From Gonocerus acuteangulatus (lineage: Eukaryota > Arthropoda > Insecta > Hemiptera > Coreidae), in the NCBI GenBank assembly GCA_946811695.1, contig OX328125.1:41563153-41627152 (forward strand): a stretch of DNA of 64,000 bases, in the 5' to 3' direction. A model generated the notes under the pieces. It saw only the letters and a program-made list of their open reading frames with translations. It was not told the origin of the DNA and did not search any database. This document shows, in pieces, positions 1 through 11,200 of this stretch. Every line of letters starts with the position of its first letter. The stretch's first letter is position 1. The translations under genes were made by a program, and so were the position numbers.

Positions 1-380
1 GCAAGCATATAAACTCAAAGACGTAAGCGTTACGAATTTTTGCGCGAATTTCGCCCCAAACACTATCTTCCCGTGGGCGGATTCTGCTGGTTAACGAACT
101 TGACCTTTCAAATTAGAAGACAGATTTTTTAATCAAAAGAGAACAAATTTTTGGTTAGAGACCAAATTTCATCAAAATCGGGCCATTTTTGACCTTGCTA
201 GAGCGTTAACAGACAAGCATATATATATATTTATATATATACAAATTTGGGCCACCTATATTTTCGTGATCTATGGGGTCTGAAACATGAAAGTTTCTAG
301 TCGGCACTTCCGGATTGCGTCGAGAGGTCAACCTCATAAGCGGGTTCTCCCTATGGAGATAGGGAGTAACCGCGCTAAAA
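1..380 (+). repeat. Hairpin-ended dispersed repeat, family R1, 5'-clipped by window edge
   Basis: First of at least eight copies of a family I call R1. The shared order is: a stretch near GCGCGAATTTCGCCCCAAA, then TTAACGAACTTGACCTTTCAAA, then CCAAATTTCATCAAAATCGG, an AACAGACA motif leading into a TA microsatellite (about 214-240), ACAAATTTG, CGGCACTTCCGGATTG, and a terminal hairpin (AGCGGG...CCCTAT...AGGGAG..CCGCGCT) followed by CTAAAA at 375-380. No coding capacity is seen. The copy probably began left of the window. Confidence 0.75.
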
Positions 381-3300
381 CGGCTTTCGGGGTTGTTTAA
401 AACTCAAACTCAAAATATGATACTTCATATAATCAGTAGTTTATTCTTTTCTCAGTTCTAGTAGTGTCACTTGTGGCTCCACTTGTACTGGGCTATCTAC
501 TGGCTGCCAACCTTTCTAAACAGACTTACTGAAGTGGGGAGCTCTTTATACGTGGATACCGTTGAAGGTTGCAACCAAATCCAGGCTGGATTCCAGCTAA
601 CGTTTCAAGATGGTCGAGACGATAAATACTGTGCTCATAAAAGCGCTCTAATAGAGTTTTACAGGAGGGCATGGAAAAAGTTAGAGCTTACTGAATGTAT
701 CGCTTACTAGTTTATTTGAAGTTGAACTTAAATTTCCATTACCTCTATCCACATTTTACAATACTTTTTTTAAAGAAGATTTATTACCTCGTAAAAACTT
801 ATTTGTAATATTTGTTTTAATCCTGCCAACAAACTGGAATGTGGGCCAAATAGAAGGTCTTTTTGCATGACAAGTGCTTTCTTGATACAGTAATGCCTGT
901 TTCGGAAACAAAATTACATAATCGGTGCACTAATTACATGTCTAAAGGTAACCCTTGTGCAGTCCAACCAGCTTTTACATCGATGAACTTAGTTACGAAA
1001 ATGGCTTCAAAATATAACAATTTTGATAGAAAAAGAGTTTTGATTTGACTTACAACCTAGTAATAGGTCAAATATCTCCAGGTTTCATTACTAAAAAAAC
1101 TTTTAAAACGTAAATCCTTAAATATGCGACCGAAATAATGCAGATACGTTACAATCGGAACGTTCTAAATAGAATACTGGGAGAAAAGCGCGCTAGCTCT
1201 AAAAGAGTATTCGCAGGCCAATATATATACAGACTAAAGAGTGATTTCCCTATAATGAAAAATCATTTCGATCATGACAATGTTATTTGGGAATTAAAAA
1301 CAAACGAGTTATTCATTTGATGTACTAAATTGAACATTGATTGCATATACCTACTTATTTTCATTGCGCTTTTACACCAACAATGATTAAAAATCAATTG
1401 CCGCTAAATTACAAACTTAATGGCCTACCAAAATCATTTCGTCACGTGATCGATTACGCCACTTGCGTTATACTTTAGCGTCAACCGTGACGCAAAATTT
1501 AGGGACACCTTACTGGACTGTTGGAGAGAAGAGGGAAAACTATTGTCTATAAATTCAATTTCATTGGAACGTGAAATCTTTGGATTTGATTGCTCTACCA
1601 TCATTCTCTAACTCTTGATTATAAATGGCTTAGGACTTTAAAGAAGACGAATAACAGATTCCTAAGGTTTCATTCTCACACCATTTTTCCCGTGTGACAG
1701 GTAAGTCATTCATCACTTCTGCTCGTATACTGACGTAAACTAACTCAAAAGCCAAAACTCACAGATGGGTCTTTCAGTTGACAGAACGTCTAACTGCCAT
1801 TATTACGAATACTATATTTCAATATTGATTCCATGACGATTCAGCATTGAATAAATCGTTAATGTCGGAATTCATATTTTAGTAGACTGTTTGATTATAA
1901 TATTTTTTTTTCATAGTTTTGCAAAGGATTTTGTAAATAGAAATACAATCAAAGATGTTTTCCTTAAAAATATTCAAATTGGAGTTTATTATTCTGTCAA
2001 CTGAATGGATCGTATAACTGAAAACAAAGTGACAAACCTCCACATAACGAAACTCCATCAGGATAGTACACAACTAGCGTGAAAGGTGTGTTCCGGAAAT
2101 AAGGAAAATCGGTCCATTTGGAGTTGGTGCTTACTCCAGATCTTACTAATTTGCCCTTATCTGCCGCAATTTTCACTCCCTTGCATTGAAACTCGCTATA
2201 TATGGATACCAAATAATGAGAAAGATGTAAATGTGCACCAGTGCTTTGCGAATGTTGTTCTCGTTTTACGAAACAAGTAGTCATATACGTATCAATCGAA
2301 ACAATTTTTTTCTAATTCAAATTTTTATTTTACATTTATGGCTGAGGGTTTTATTTTTGTGAATCAATCGCCGGAGAAGACAAACAAAAGAAAAAATTAA
2401 TTAAATAAACTACTGACTAGATCATCGCTAGTAAGCTGCTAAATAATTTAAGCTGTCCATTTTTCCTACTGTTTTATCTTCCTTTCTCAAAAAGTAGAAT
2501 TACCCTTTAACTGTGGCTGAGTTGTAAAACTGCAATATTATCGTGGCTTTAGAATTCGATCACCGGAAATTTTTTGGAAATTTTTATATCATATATAAGG
2601 AAATTCTTATATATTTGGAAAGCGTAGAAAATGTAAAGCGTCTATTCGAAAGCTTATTAAATTTCCTACAAATACGGTTTTTATAGAGAGATCTCATTCG
2701 GAGAAATCGGTGCTTGAATGGAGTAATTTCCGTTTAGGTTACTGCCAGATTCTTGTTGTGGCACTTCAATCTTGCTTCTCTTTCAGATTTCATTTTACAT
2801 TTTTTACGAAAGATTAAGACAAAACATTAACTGTTTCTATTTTAAGCTTTCCAAATGACACTAGGGATAAAAAAGAAACGCATTAACATGAAGCAGTTCC
2901 TGCGAGTCAGACGTTTTGTGGAATATTATTTAGTGAGGCCAATTAGGAGCAATAAAGTTTATGTATATATATATATAAAAAAAAATTAAATATATCGGTG
3001 AAATTAAGAAGGTAGGCAAATGAAGACGGCGGAAGCCAAGAAGAGTGGTGCCTTGAAGTCTGCCAAGGAGCTTGAGATCTCATTAGTTCTCAAGAGATGA
3101 GTGCAATTGTCTTTAGGCCTAAGGGGCACCTGTTGATGGGGGCACCATCGGATCTCTTTTTGGCCGACAAAGGGGAACGCTAAGGTAGGAATTAATATTC
3201 TCATTGAGGCCTTATGTACGGACACATGTTCTTTTTTAAACGCCCTTTTGCCTATTTCTAGGAAGTATAGAAGGTGGTTTCCACTTGAGCTATTCAATGG

Positions 3301-3676
3301 TGAAACACTCATGTCTTAGGTCTTTGGAACTTTTACTGGAAAGACCCAACGTGTTACAAGTGGGATAGCCTTATAAATTTTATATTTATAAAAATTTTGA
3401 CACATTCAAAAGTAATTATGGTTGCACTCAAGAAAGGATTTTTGAAAAATGTATTTATTTATTATTTGTTGAGAGCCCGCAACTGGGCCATTTGCTCTAT
3501 ATCATTTTTGAATGCAAGCAAAATAAAGTCTATGTACTAAAACAATTTAAATGTGCAATTAAAACGACTTTAAAAAATAAATTTATGCTATAAAAGTTGA
3601 AAAAATAAGAATAAATATAAAAGGGCAACAATAACATTAAAAGCTAAAGAGAATTTAGAACATAATTTTAAATTAA
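381..3676. other. AT-rich intron sequence, no gene recognised
   Basis: Only short chance reading frames are present. The stretch 3004-3320 is less AT-rich than its surroundings and opens for 102 codons on the minus strand. It matches no family I know and could be an eroded transposon scrap. Confidence 0.5.
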
Positions 3677-3806
3677 TACCAAGCCCATTGGCACTTTGGA
3701 TTCTAAGGTGGGAGTTGCGGGTTCGAGTCCCCCCAGCAGCAGGTTGAGTAGCCCGGCGCTAATGATTTAGTTGTCGAAGCGCCATAAAAAAAAAAAAAAA
3801 AATAAA
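3677..3806 (+). repeat. tRNA-derived SINE, family S1, diverged copy
   Basis: It contains a B-box-like GGGTTCGAGTCCCC near 3718, the body motif GGCGCTAATGATTTAG, the 3' motif GAAGCGCCATAAAA and an A-rich tail with TAAATAA. The copies at 20567-20715 and 42951-43083 share the B box and the ...GCGCCGTA-poly(A) end. A Pol III promoter-bearing, LINE-mobilised SINE is the simplest reading. No target duplication is evident here. Confidence 0.7.
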
Positions 3807-4591
3807 TAATACTTGATCTAGACGACTATATGAAACTGACATGTACACCATTGAACCTTAGACTAACAGTTTTAAGCTATGTAGCTTTTTTAAAGGAATT
3901 ATTACGTACTGACTATCTAATAGTTCGTATAAAGACAACTATTGAACACGACTATATTAAATGGTATAAAACACCTGGGAAACCTTCTGGACATATTACA
4001 GTATTTCCTGAACTTTAATAACACTAATATTGACACCTAGAAAACGCATTCAAACGAACCCATACAACAAAACTGCATTTAAATGATTAAATAAATAGAT
4101 ATGTTTCCATTTTAAAATAGATATGGAAAACGATTTCAAAGGAAATAAAAAAACAACGTATCATCCATGTCTACTCAGATTATTGAACAATATTTATTAG
4201 ATATTTCGATCTGTACTGAATTCAGCGATAAAATCATACCGGAAGAGAAGGAACAAAGTGTCAATTAATTACATGACCAAAAGTAAAATGACACAGTGGT
4301 TTAAAAAGTATTGTGCGGAAAATAAGAGGACTGAGTTTCAACACGAAGTGATTAACACTGTCAATAATTTTAATAATATTTTGATTTTACAACCATTCCG
4401 GAGGTCAGTCGGACTTTTTTATATGAATGTTTTTTTCGCTTTGTGTTTCTTTCCTTGAATTCACCTAGTTAATTCTCTTTTTTTGACCTCCGCCTGAAAA
4501 TTTTTGGAATAATAAAATAAATAAAACTTCCACACTGTTAATTTCCACGGTCGACGATATCTTATGAATTAAAATTTTGTAAGAAACTTAC
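3807..4591. other. AT-rich intron downstream of the 60-nt CaMKII exon
   Basis: No repeat family, RNA gene or exon was recognised. It was read specifically for the next CaMKII exon on the minus strand and none was seen. Confidence 0.5.
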
Positions 4592-4651
4592 CTATGTTCG
4601 GGTGCTGAAGTTTTCGGCATATTCTTGCTTCTCTTTCCAATTTCTGGAAAT
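4592..4651 (-). CDS. CaMKII: CaMKII kinase-domain exon (helix C), 60 nt
   Basis: Internal coding exon of calcium/calmodulin-dependent protein kinase II, a cytoplasmic and synaptic Ser/Thr kinase. Read on the minus strand it gives AT + FQKLEREARICRKLQHPNI + G. That is helix C with its conserved glutamate (LEREARI), which in the family pairs with the catalytic lysine encoded by the exon at 53871-53965. A T-rich tract and CAG acceptor lie just above 4651, and a GTAAGT donor lies just below 4592. The exon starts at codon position 2 and ends after position 1. The previous exon ends in a single G, so the junction codon is GAT (D), as in the family motif DFQKLE. The length of 60 nt equals the corresponding vertebrate exon as I remember it. 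The next exon (the RLHDSI region) was not found below 4592 and probably lies outside the window. Confidence 0.93.
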   Translation of the reverse strand: MSRNWKEKQEYAENFSTRT

Positions 4652-5817
4652 CTGAAAAAAATGAGTTAAAAGTATTAGCGGAATGAATAGATAAAACTGA
4701 GTATGTTAACATTTCATATGGTATTAACAATTTGTTAAACCCTCTCGGGAGAAGATTTAAATTTAAAAATAAATATCGAGTAGTTTTAGTATTAATAAAG
4801 ATGTATTCTATCAAATTTGTTATACGTGATTGAAAAAGTGAGTTCTATTAAAACCCCAAATAAAAATTACTTCCCTAAAATACAAAATTGATGTAATTGT
4901 TAATAAGTGAAAATATGATACATGTTACAAAATAAAAACAAAATTGAAATATAAAGATGCTTGAAACGTGTAAATGCGACTTATTTAGAATGTAAAACAG
5001 CTGTTGGCATTTAAAACTAAAGCGAGGGCTTGAGCCAGTGTTGCTGAGAGCGGATTAAGGGTTTAAGCTCTTCCTAGACTTGCAAATCCTCAATGTCGTA
5101 ACTTCTCTTCGACAACTATCCTTTAACTGTCAATACTCTCCATTAAACCTCTTTCTCACTGGGCTAACCTTTGTCATTGCCGAATTCTTGGGCAATCCAA
5201 ACCAAAACCAAAGTTTAATTAATCTAGAAAACCAAACTTTATGGTATGGTATTAAAGTTCAAATTGAATTTTAAGTATTATTATGAATCTTTTGTATGGG
5301 AATATAGAAAAGTGTTTTCAGGCAATTTTTTAAATTTTTCTCTCCGTAAGAACCATCCTCGTACTTCAAGGAATATTATAAAAAAAGAATTAGCGAAATC
5401 GGTTCAGCTGCTCTCGAGATTTGCGCTTAGCAACACATTCAGCGATTCATTTTTATATTATAGATATTTGTCATTAGTTCAGCACGAAAGAATTCAGTAA
5501 ACTCCGGCTTATCACGGCCATATTTGTGGGCTATTTTATCAAATCATTAAAATTAAAGCTGCATGAAAATATTTTAGTGCAGAATTTCGACCATAATAAT
5601 TGTTTATGTAGTTTATTTTTGAACCGCAAAAACAGTAGCCGTTTAAAGAAATATTAAAAAATAAAAATAAAAACATGAAAAATCAACCTCATAGTTAAAT
5701 AATGCTAATAGATAAACTGTAATGTAGCAGAAGTTAAACAAATATAAACGATGCTAAATAAATAAATGATACTAAATACATGACAAAAAAAGGCATGACT
5801 GAAAATTTAATGACTAC

Positions 5818-6250
5818 TGTAGTGTAATGTAATGTAATGGAATGTGCTGTAATGTAATGTAATGGGTAGGAATACGCATCACTATGCGATCTAGCGGAGC
5901 TGCCTAGACCTGCCGGGTTCGATAGCCCCGTACCGCTGAGACAGCGGTTGTTCTGTGAGGACAGCAGTCTGGTGCGCGGGCTCTCGCCGAACAGTAGTGC
6001 CAGTATGGACTTTTGGATGGCGTACGCTGTAAGTAGAGACTTAATCTAGGGGGGTCTAAGGCAGCTCAGAACTATAGGGGGAGTTTATTTAGATAAGGGT
6101 AATTAATTTAATCTTTTAACTAGCTCTATGTTTGTTTCTGTAAATATTCTTTTGGTTGAATTACACGTGTTTAGTATGGTTATCCAATTATCCATCTTAT
6201 ATTTTTTTTTTGGTCTCCTTCCAACCTTCCCTCCCATGGTAAGTGTTACA
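5818..6250 (+). repeat. 5' LTR of the Gypsy element (433 bp)
   Basis: It begins TGTAGTGTAATG and ends AAGTGTTACA. The first 45 bp are built of short repeats of TGTAATG and GGAATGTGC type. It supplies promoter and polyadenylation functions in this element type, but no core promoter element could be assigned with confidence. The 5-base ends form the usual TG/CA terminal pair. Confidence 0.97.
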
Positions 6251-6252
6251 AA

Positions 6253-6270
6253 TGGTGTCAGGTGTGGGGT
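6253..6270 (+). promoter_or_regulatory. Primer-binding site, tRNA-Leu type
   Basis: TGGTGTCAGGTGTGGGGT begins two bases after the 5' LTR. Its complement ends in ...CCTGACACCA. That fits the 3' end of metazoan tRNA-Leu (acceptor ending CTGACA plus CCA), with small differences further in. Confidence 0.8.
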
Positions 6271-6545
6271 TATCATTAACGCGTTCTGAAAGGACGTAAG
6301 GATACCTAAGAACGACGCTAGGGAATTCCTCCCTACGTAGCCGGGAGAGGGAAACCGTTGGCGAGGACCGCTCTATCTATACGGGTTATCGCTACGATTA
6401 GGCGCGCGGCTATCTCGCCGACGCTGCACTAATCAGCCAACTAGGCCGTTCGAGATAAAAGGGGGTGTTTATTGGCAATTATATTTATATTATAGTAATA
6501 TGACATTCGAGGTGATAGTCTAGGGGATATAGGTGTGACGCCTCG

Positions 6546-6548
<3 letters not shown>

Positions 6549-6585
<37 letters not shown>

Positions 6586-6590
6586 GGGGG
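6549..6590 (+). repeat. A-rich tract just upstream of gag
   Basis: More than 20 A residues, one G, then about 11 more A and a short G run, ending about 20 bases before the gag ATG. It lies within the leader of the element, not at a 3' end. Confidence 0.85.
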
Positions 6591-6606
6591 TTTCTCACCG
6601 GGAATC

Positions 6607-8274
6607 ATGGACAAGTCCCAGGTGGAGAGGATGAGCGACAAGGAGTTCAAGGAGTTAGTCCAGAGGCGCTACGACAGGAGTGGGCTACGACAGGAGTGCG
6701 AGAGGCTAACCTTGGCAGCCGAACAGAGTAGTAAAAATGAGGAGACGCGGGCTTCTTCACGAGAAATGACCCCGGAGAGGAGGCGACCCGAGGAGTCCCC
6801 ACCCTTGCGAAGGGATCTCAGCCTGCAAGGGATGATTGCCCCCTGGACGGGAGATGGAACCGTGCCGGTGGCCGAATTCCTGGAAGGGGTAGAGCTAGTA
6901 GCGCAAAGTGGAAACTGGGATGACCGTGACAAGGCCCTGGTAGTCCGAATGAGATTAAAGGGTGCTGCAGCGGCCTTTCTGGCGAGCCGAGCGGACTTAA
7001 GACGACCTGAGACGGGCTATGCCGCCGTAAAGGAAGCGCTGGAAAAACGCTTCCGGGACAGGGCCAAGCCGGAGCAGTACCTGCTACTGCTTAGTAACAT
7101 GCGCCAGGAGCCCGGAGAAGGAGCGATGTCCTACGCCGACCGGTGTCGGGCAATGGGCCAGAAGGCTCTCACGGAGGAGGGAACGCCGGAGGAACAGGGC
7201 GCGGCGCGCAGGCAAATAGACAAGGTCGTTCTGGCCTCCTTCTTGAGAGGTCTGCGGGGAAGCGTAGGCACCTTCCTCAGGCTCAATCCGCTGGATTCTC
7301 TGGAAGAGGCAGCGCAGAAAGCGAGCGAGGCGGAAGTGGAATTGGGAAGTTCATCTAGGCTCTTTGTTGTCGAGCATGAGGAATGCGCACTAACGGCAGA
7401 AGAAAAACCAACCCCAGAGGATGACGACCCTCGGGTCCTGATTTGCCATCGATGTGGTGGGAAGGGACACTTTGCCAGAGCCTGCGGAACGAGCAGACAG
7501 GCCCTCGACCCACCTAGAAGAGAAGGGATCCAACAGAATCGGTCGAGGCGGCCCCAAACAAACACACAGAGCACGTGTTTTTCTTGTGGAAAACAGGGAC
7601 ATTTTGCCCGGGGGTGCCCCGTCGGCCCGAGAAATCGGTTTGACCCAAAAAGGGAGCGGACCGGAAAAGCCCCGACTTCCGGTCCGTTATTAAGAGAGAG
7701 AAGGGGCAATAGGCTTATGGGCTTACAAGGAAAAAGGGATGCTGGATTGTATGCAAGGGTTGAGATTAACCGGATACCACATCGAATGCTCGTGGATACT
7801 GGGGCGGATATCTCGCTGATACGACAGCCCATCCGAGGAACGGCAATCATCCCAGCCCGAGATGTAGTTCGAGGAATAACAGGCAACCCGCTGAAGGTAA
7901 AGGGGGTACAGGAGGTACAGGTCTGTCTCGGAACGGTTGGAGTTCAGCACGTCCTTACTGTGGCCGATGTGGACATCGGGTGCGATGGCCTCTTAGGTAT
8001 GGATCTTCTGAAAAGGCTTCGGGTGACGGTCAATCTAAACACAGGGGAAGTGGCAGCAGGCAGGGAGGAGGTACTCCGGAAGGTGATAGTTGACCCAGTG
8101 TCTGTGAGAGAAGAGGAACGGAGGTGCATTGAGAAAAGAGAGAAGGATGAGCGATGGATCGAGGAGGTTATCCGAGAGTCGCAGGCGCTTGCCGAGAGGT
8201 ACAGTCCAAGTAAGTGTCGCGTTAGGCCAGGGCATCGACGGGCAGAACGGGCCCGAGTCGACGTATCCTGTTAG
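6607..8274 (+). CDS. Gag-protease polyprotein of the Gypsy element
   Basis: A 555-codon frame. The first part (about residues 60-230) is a typical retrotransposon Gag region that forms the particle. Two CX2CX4HX4C zinc knuckles follow (CHRCGGKGHFARAC near residue 280, CFSCGKQGHFARGC near 324) and bind element RNA. The aspartic protease has its active-site MLVDTGADISLI near residue 397 and the family's later GLLGMDLL motif near 460. I start at ATG 6607 because the open frame upstream would only translate a poly(A) tract, and GTG at 6535 is an unlikely start. Protease in the gag frame rather than the pol frame is less usual but known in Ty3/Gypsy elements. The frame overlaps pol by 128-146 bases. 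Confidence 0.93.
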   Translation: MDKSQVERMSDKEFKELVQRRYDRSGLRQECERLTLAAEQSSKNEETRASSREMTPERRRPEESPPLRRDLSLQGMIAPWTGDGTVPVAEFLEGVELVAQSGNWDDRDKALVVRMRLKGAAAAFLASRADLRRPETGYAAVKEALEKRFRDRAKPEQYLLLLSNMRQEPGEGAMSYADRCRAMGQKALTEEGTPEEQGAARRQIDKVVLASFLRGLRGSVGTFLRLNPLDSLEEAAQKASEAEVELGSSSRLFVVEHEECALTAEEKPTPEDDDPRVLICHRCGGKGHFARACGTSRQALDPPRREGIQQNRSRRPQTNTQSTCFSCGKQGHFARGCPVGPRNRFDPKRERTGKAPTSGPLLRERRGNRLMGLQGKRDAGLYARVEINRIPHRMLVDTGADISLIRQPIRGTAIIPARDVVRGITGNPLKVKGVQEVQVCLGTVGVQHVLTVADVDIGCDGLLGMDLLKRLRVTVNLNTGEVAAGREEVLRKVIVDPVSVREEERRCIEKREKDERWIEEVIRESQALAERYSPSKCRVRPGHRRAERARVDVSC

Positions 8275-11200
8275 GACAAGGCGTACACTGACCCTTCCTC
8301 CCCTGTCGGAGAAGCTATTTAAGGGCATGGTGGCGCGAGGGGCTGAAGGCCAGGTCTTGCTAGTCGAACCGAGCTATCTTGACCAGCCAGCGGTAAGGAT
8401 TGCCAGGGTTGTCTCGGGGTGTGAAAAGGGGACTGTATGGCTAAAGGCAATCAACACCTCAGAGGAAATGGTAAGGGTGCAGAAGCACCAGTCTGTTGGA
8501 GTGGCGCGCCAGGTGTCGACCGAAGACATTCACACGGAGGTTTCTGATAAGTTAAACGCGAACAGTCGACTCACCCAAGAGGATATTAGCCAGAAGCTCC
8601 AGCACCTGTCTCAGGAGGAGAGAGTACCCATCGGCGATGTGATCTGGGAATATCGGGATGTCTTCGAGGAACCAAGTACCGAGGGTTGTAGCCTGCCGGT
8701 GCAACATCGAATCGAGACCGGGGAGGCCGCACCGGTAGCCAAGCGGCCCTACAGAGTGCCATTTCACGAACGGCAAATAGTAAAAGAGAAGATAGAAGAT
8801 ATGCTCGAAAAAGGAGTCATTGCCCCCTCGGACAGCCCATGGTCTGCACCCGTAGTACTGGTCCGTAAGAAGTTGCCAGATGGAGAGATTAAGTACCGCT
8901 TTTGTACGGACTTTAGAGGACTCAATGCGGTGACGAGAGCGGACGCCTATCCTCTGCCACTTATACAGGAGACATTAGAACAGCTAGGCTCCAGCCGTTA
9001 CTTTAGCACCCTAGACTTGTCGAGCGGTTACTGGCAGATACCCATAGCCAGAGAACATCAAGAAAAGACAGCCTTCACTACGACGGAAGGTCATTTTGAG
9101 TATAAGAAAATGGCGTTTGGCCTCTCTGGAGCTCCGGCGACCTTTCAACGCACAATGGACCGACTTTTGGGAAGGCTAAAAGGGCGAGGATGCCTAGTAT
9201 ACCTAGATGACACGGTAGTCTACAGCGAAGGCCTGGATGGTCATATCAAATTGCTTCAGCAGCTCCTAGGAATTCTCAGGTCAGCGAATTTGAAAGCCAA
9301 CTGGGGGAAGTGTAACTTCGCGGTAAGCGAGGTAAACTACTTAGGCCACATCGTAACAAACGAAGGAGTGAAGCCGGACCCCATGAAGGTTGAGGCTGTA
9401 AAGTCCTTTCCGCGCCCAAAGAACGCCGGGGAGTTACGGAGCTTCTTAGGGCTGGCAAACTACTATAGGCGGTTTGTCCCTGATTTTGCGGCCAAAGCCA
9501 GACCCCTTACTGCAATGACCAGTCCCCGCGTCCAGTTCGCATGGGGCCAACCGGAGCAAAAAGCTTTTGAACAGCTAAAGGACGCTCTTTCCTCAGAAGG
9601 TGTATTGACCTACCCGGATTTCCGAGACCCATTCCTTCTCAGTACGGATGCCTCAGGGGTGGCTCTGGGAGCGGTGCTGTCTCAGGTCAGGAACGGAAGG
9701 GAGCGCCCTATCTGCTACGCCAGCAGACAGCTCAACACGGCCGAGACCAAGTACTCCGCTACAGAGAGGGAGTTACTAGCGGTCGTTTGGGCAACTAAGT
9801 TATTCCGCTGCTACCTTTTGGGGAGACGCTTTAAATTGATAACTGACCATGCCGCGCTCAAATGGATGCTCAACATAAAGGACTCTTCTGCCCGTCTAAC
9901 CCGGTGGTCGTTGAGGCTCTCCGAATTCGACTATGAAGTCGAACATAAGCCAGGAAAGAAGCATCAGAATGCGGATGCGCTTAGTCGGCGAGTTGCGTGG
10001 GTGGACGCCGGGAAAGGAGGAGTGACTAGGTCCGAGCTAAAAGAGGCACAAGAATCTGACCCGTGGTGCCAAGGACTAGTAGGCAAAAGTAAGCAGATTT
10101 ATAAGGATGCTGAAGGGGTTCTCTACCGAACCAACAACTGCCAGGACTCCGAGAGCTGGAAGGCTATAGTACCGCCTAAACTACGAACGAGGATAATTGA
10201 GGCCTGCCACTCTCCACCCTGGGCAGGACATCCAGGGGTAGAACGAACTGCGTCGGTGGTTAGCTCCTCCTACTACTGGCCGGGTATGAAGGGAGAGGTG
10301 AGGTCCTTTGTGGAGAGATGTCAGGAGTGTGCAAAACGCAAGACCCCTGCAGGACTGAAGGTACCGCTCGATAAACCCTTCATGGCGACGACTCCCTTCG
10401 AACAAATTTCGTTGGACATAGTTGGGCCCCTCCCGAAAACCAAGAAGGGAAACAAGTTCCTACTCACCATGATAGACAACTTCACCAGATATGCCGAAGC
10501 CATCCCTCTCCGGGAGCAAACCGCCGAAGAGACTGCCAAGGCCTTTGTAGAGCACATTGTAGCACGGCATGGGGTGCCGCAGAGAGTATTGACAGATCAA
10601 GGTCGAAATTTTGTGGCGCAGCTGTTTAAGGAGGTCTGTAGGATCCTGGGGATCAAGAAACTGCAAACCACAGCCTACCACCCTGAAGGTAATGGTATGG
10701 TGGAGAGGCTTCACAGGACGTTGACTGATTCGGTGGCCCACTTCGTGCGGAAGGACGGCCGAGATTGGGATAAATGGGTACCCTATGCAGTAATGGCCTA
10801 TCGGGGAATTCCCCATTCTTCGACGGGTTATTCTCCGAACTACTTACTGTTTGGCCGGGAGTTAGAACCTCCCAGTGGGCAAGCAAAACCGGTCGTCGTT
10901 GTAGAAGGTGATTGTCGGCGGAACCCAATAAAGCGGCTACAAGAAAAACTTGGCCAAGCCTACCAGCAGGCCAGAGAGCGAGCAGAAAAAGCATGGGCGG
11001 AGAGAACTAGGTACTGCAACCGAAATCGCAGAGACAGACTCTTCCGAGTGGGGGACCTCGTATATCTCCATGTGCCGGCAGTGAAGGTAGGTCACTGCCC
11101 AAAGTTCCACTGCCCTTGGACAGGGCCTCATGAGGTGACACAGGTTATTTCGCGGGTGAACTATAGGATCCAATTGAGCACCGGGAACGTAGTCGTCGTA

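Noticed and set aside
471..1320. Short plus-strand frames of 60-79 codons
   Set aside because: Expected by chance; no family motifs, no conserved splice borders.
1..4591. Next CaMKII exon (RLHDSI region) on the minus strand
   Set aside because: Read for it and did not find it; it probably lies left of the window.
7131..7886. 251-codon minus-strand open frame
   Set aside because: It lies wholly opposite the Gypsy gag-protease frame, is Ser/Pro/Arg-rich and has no motif. It is a mirror of GC-rich coding sequence.
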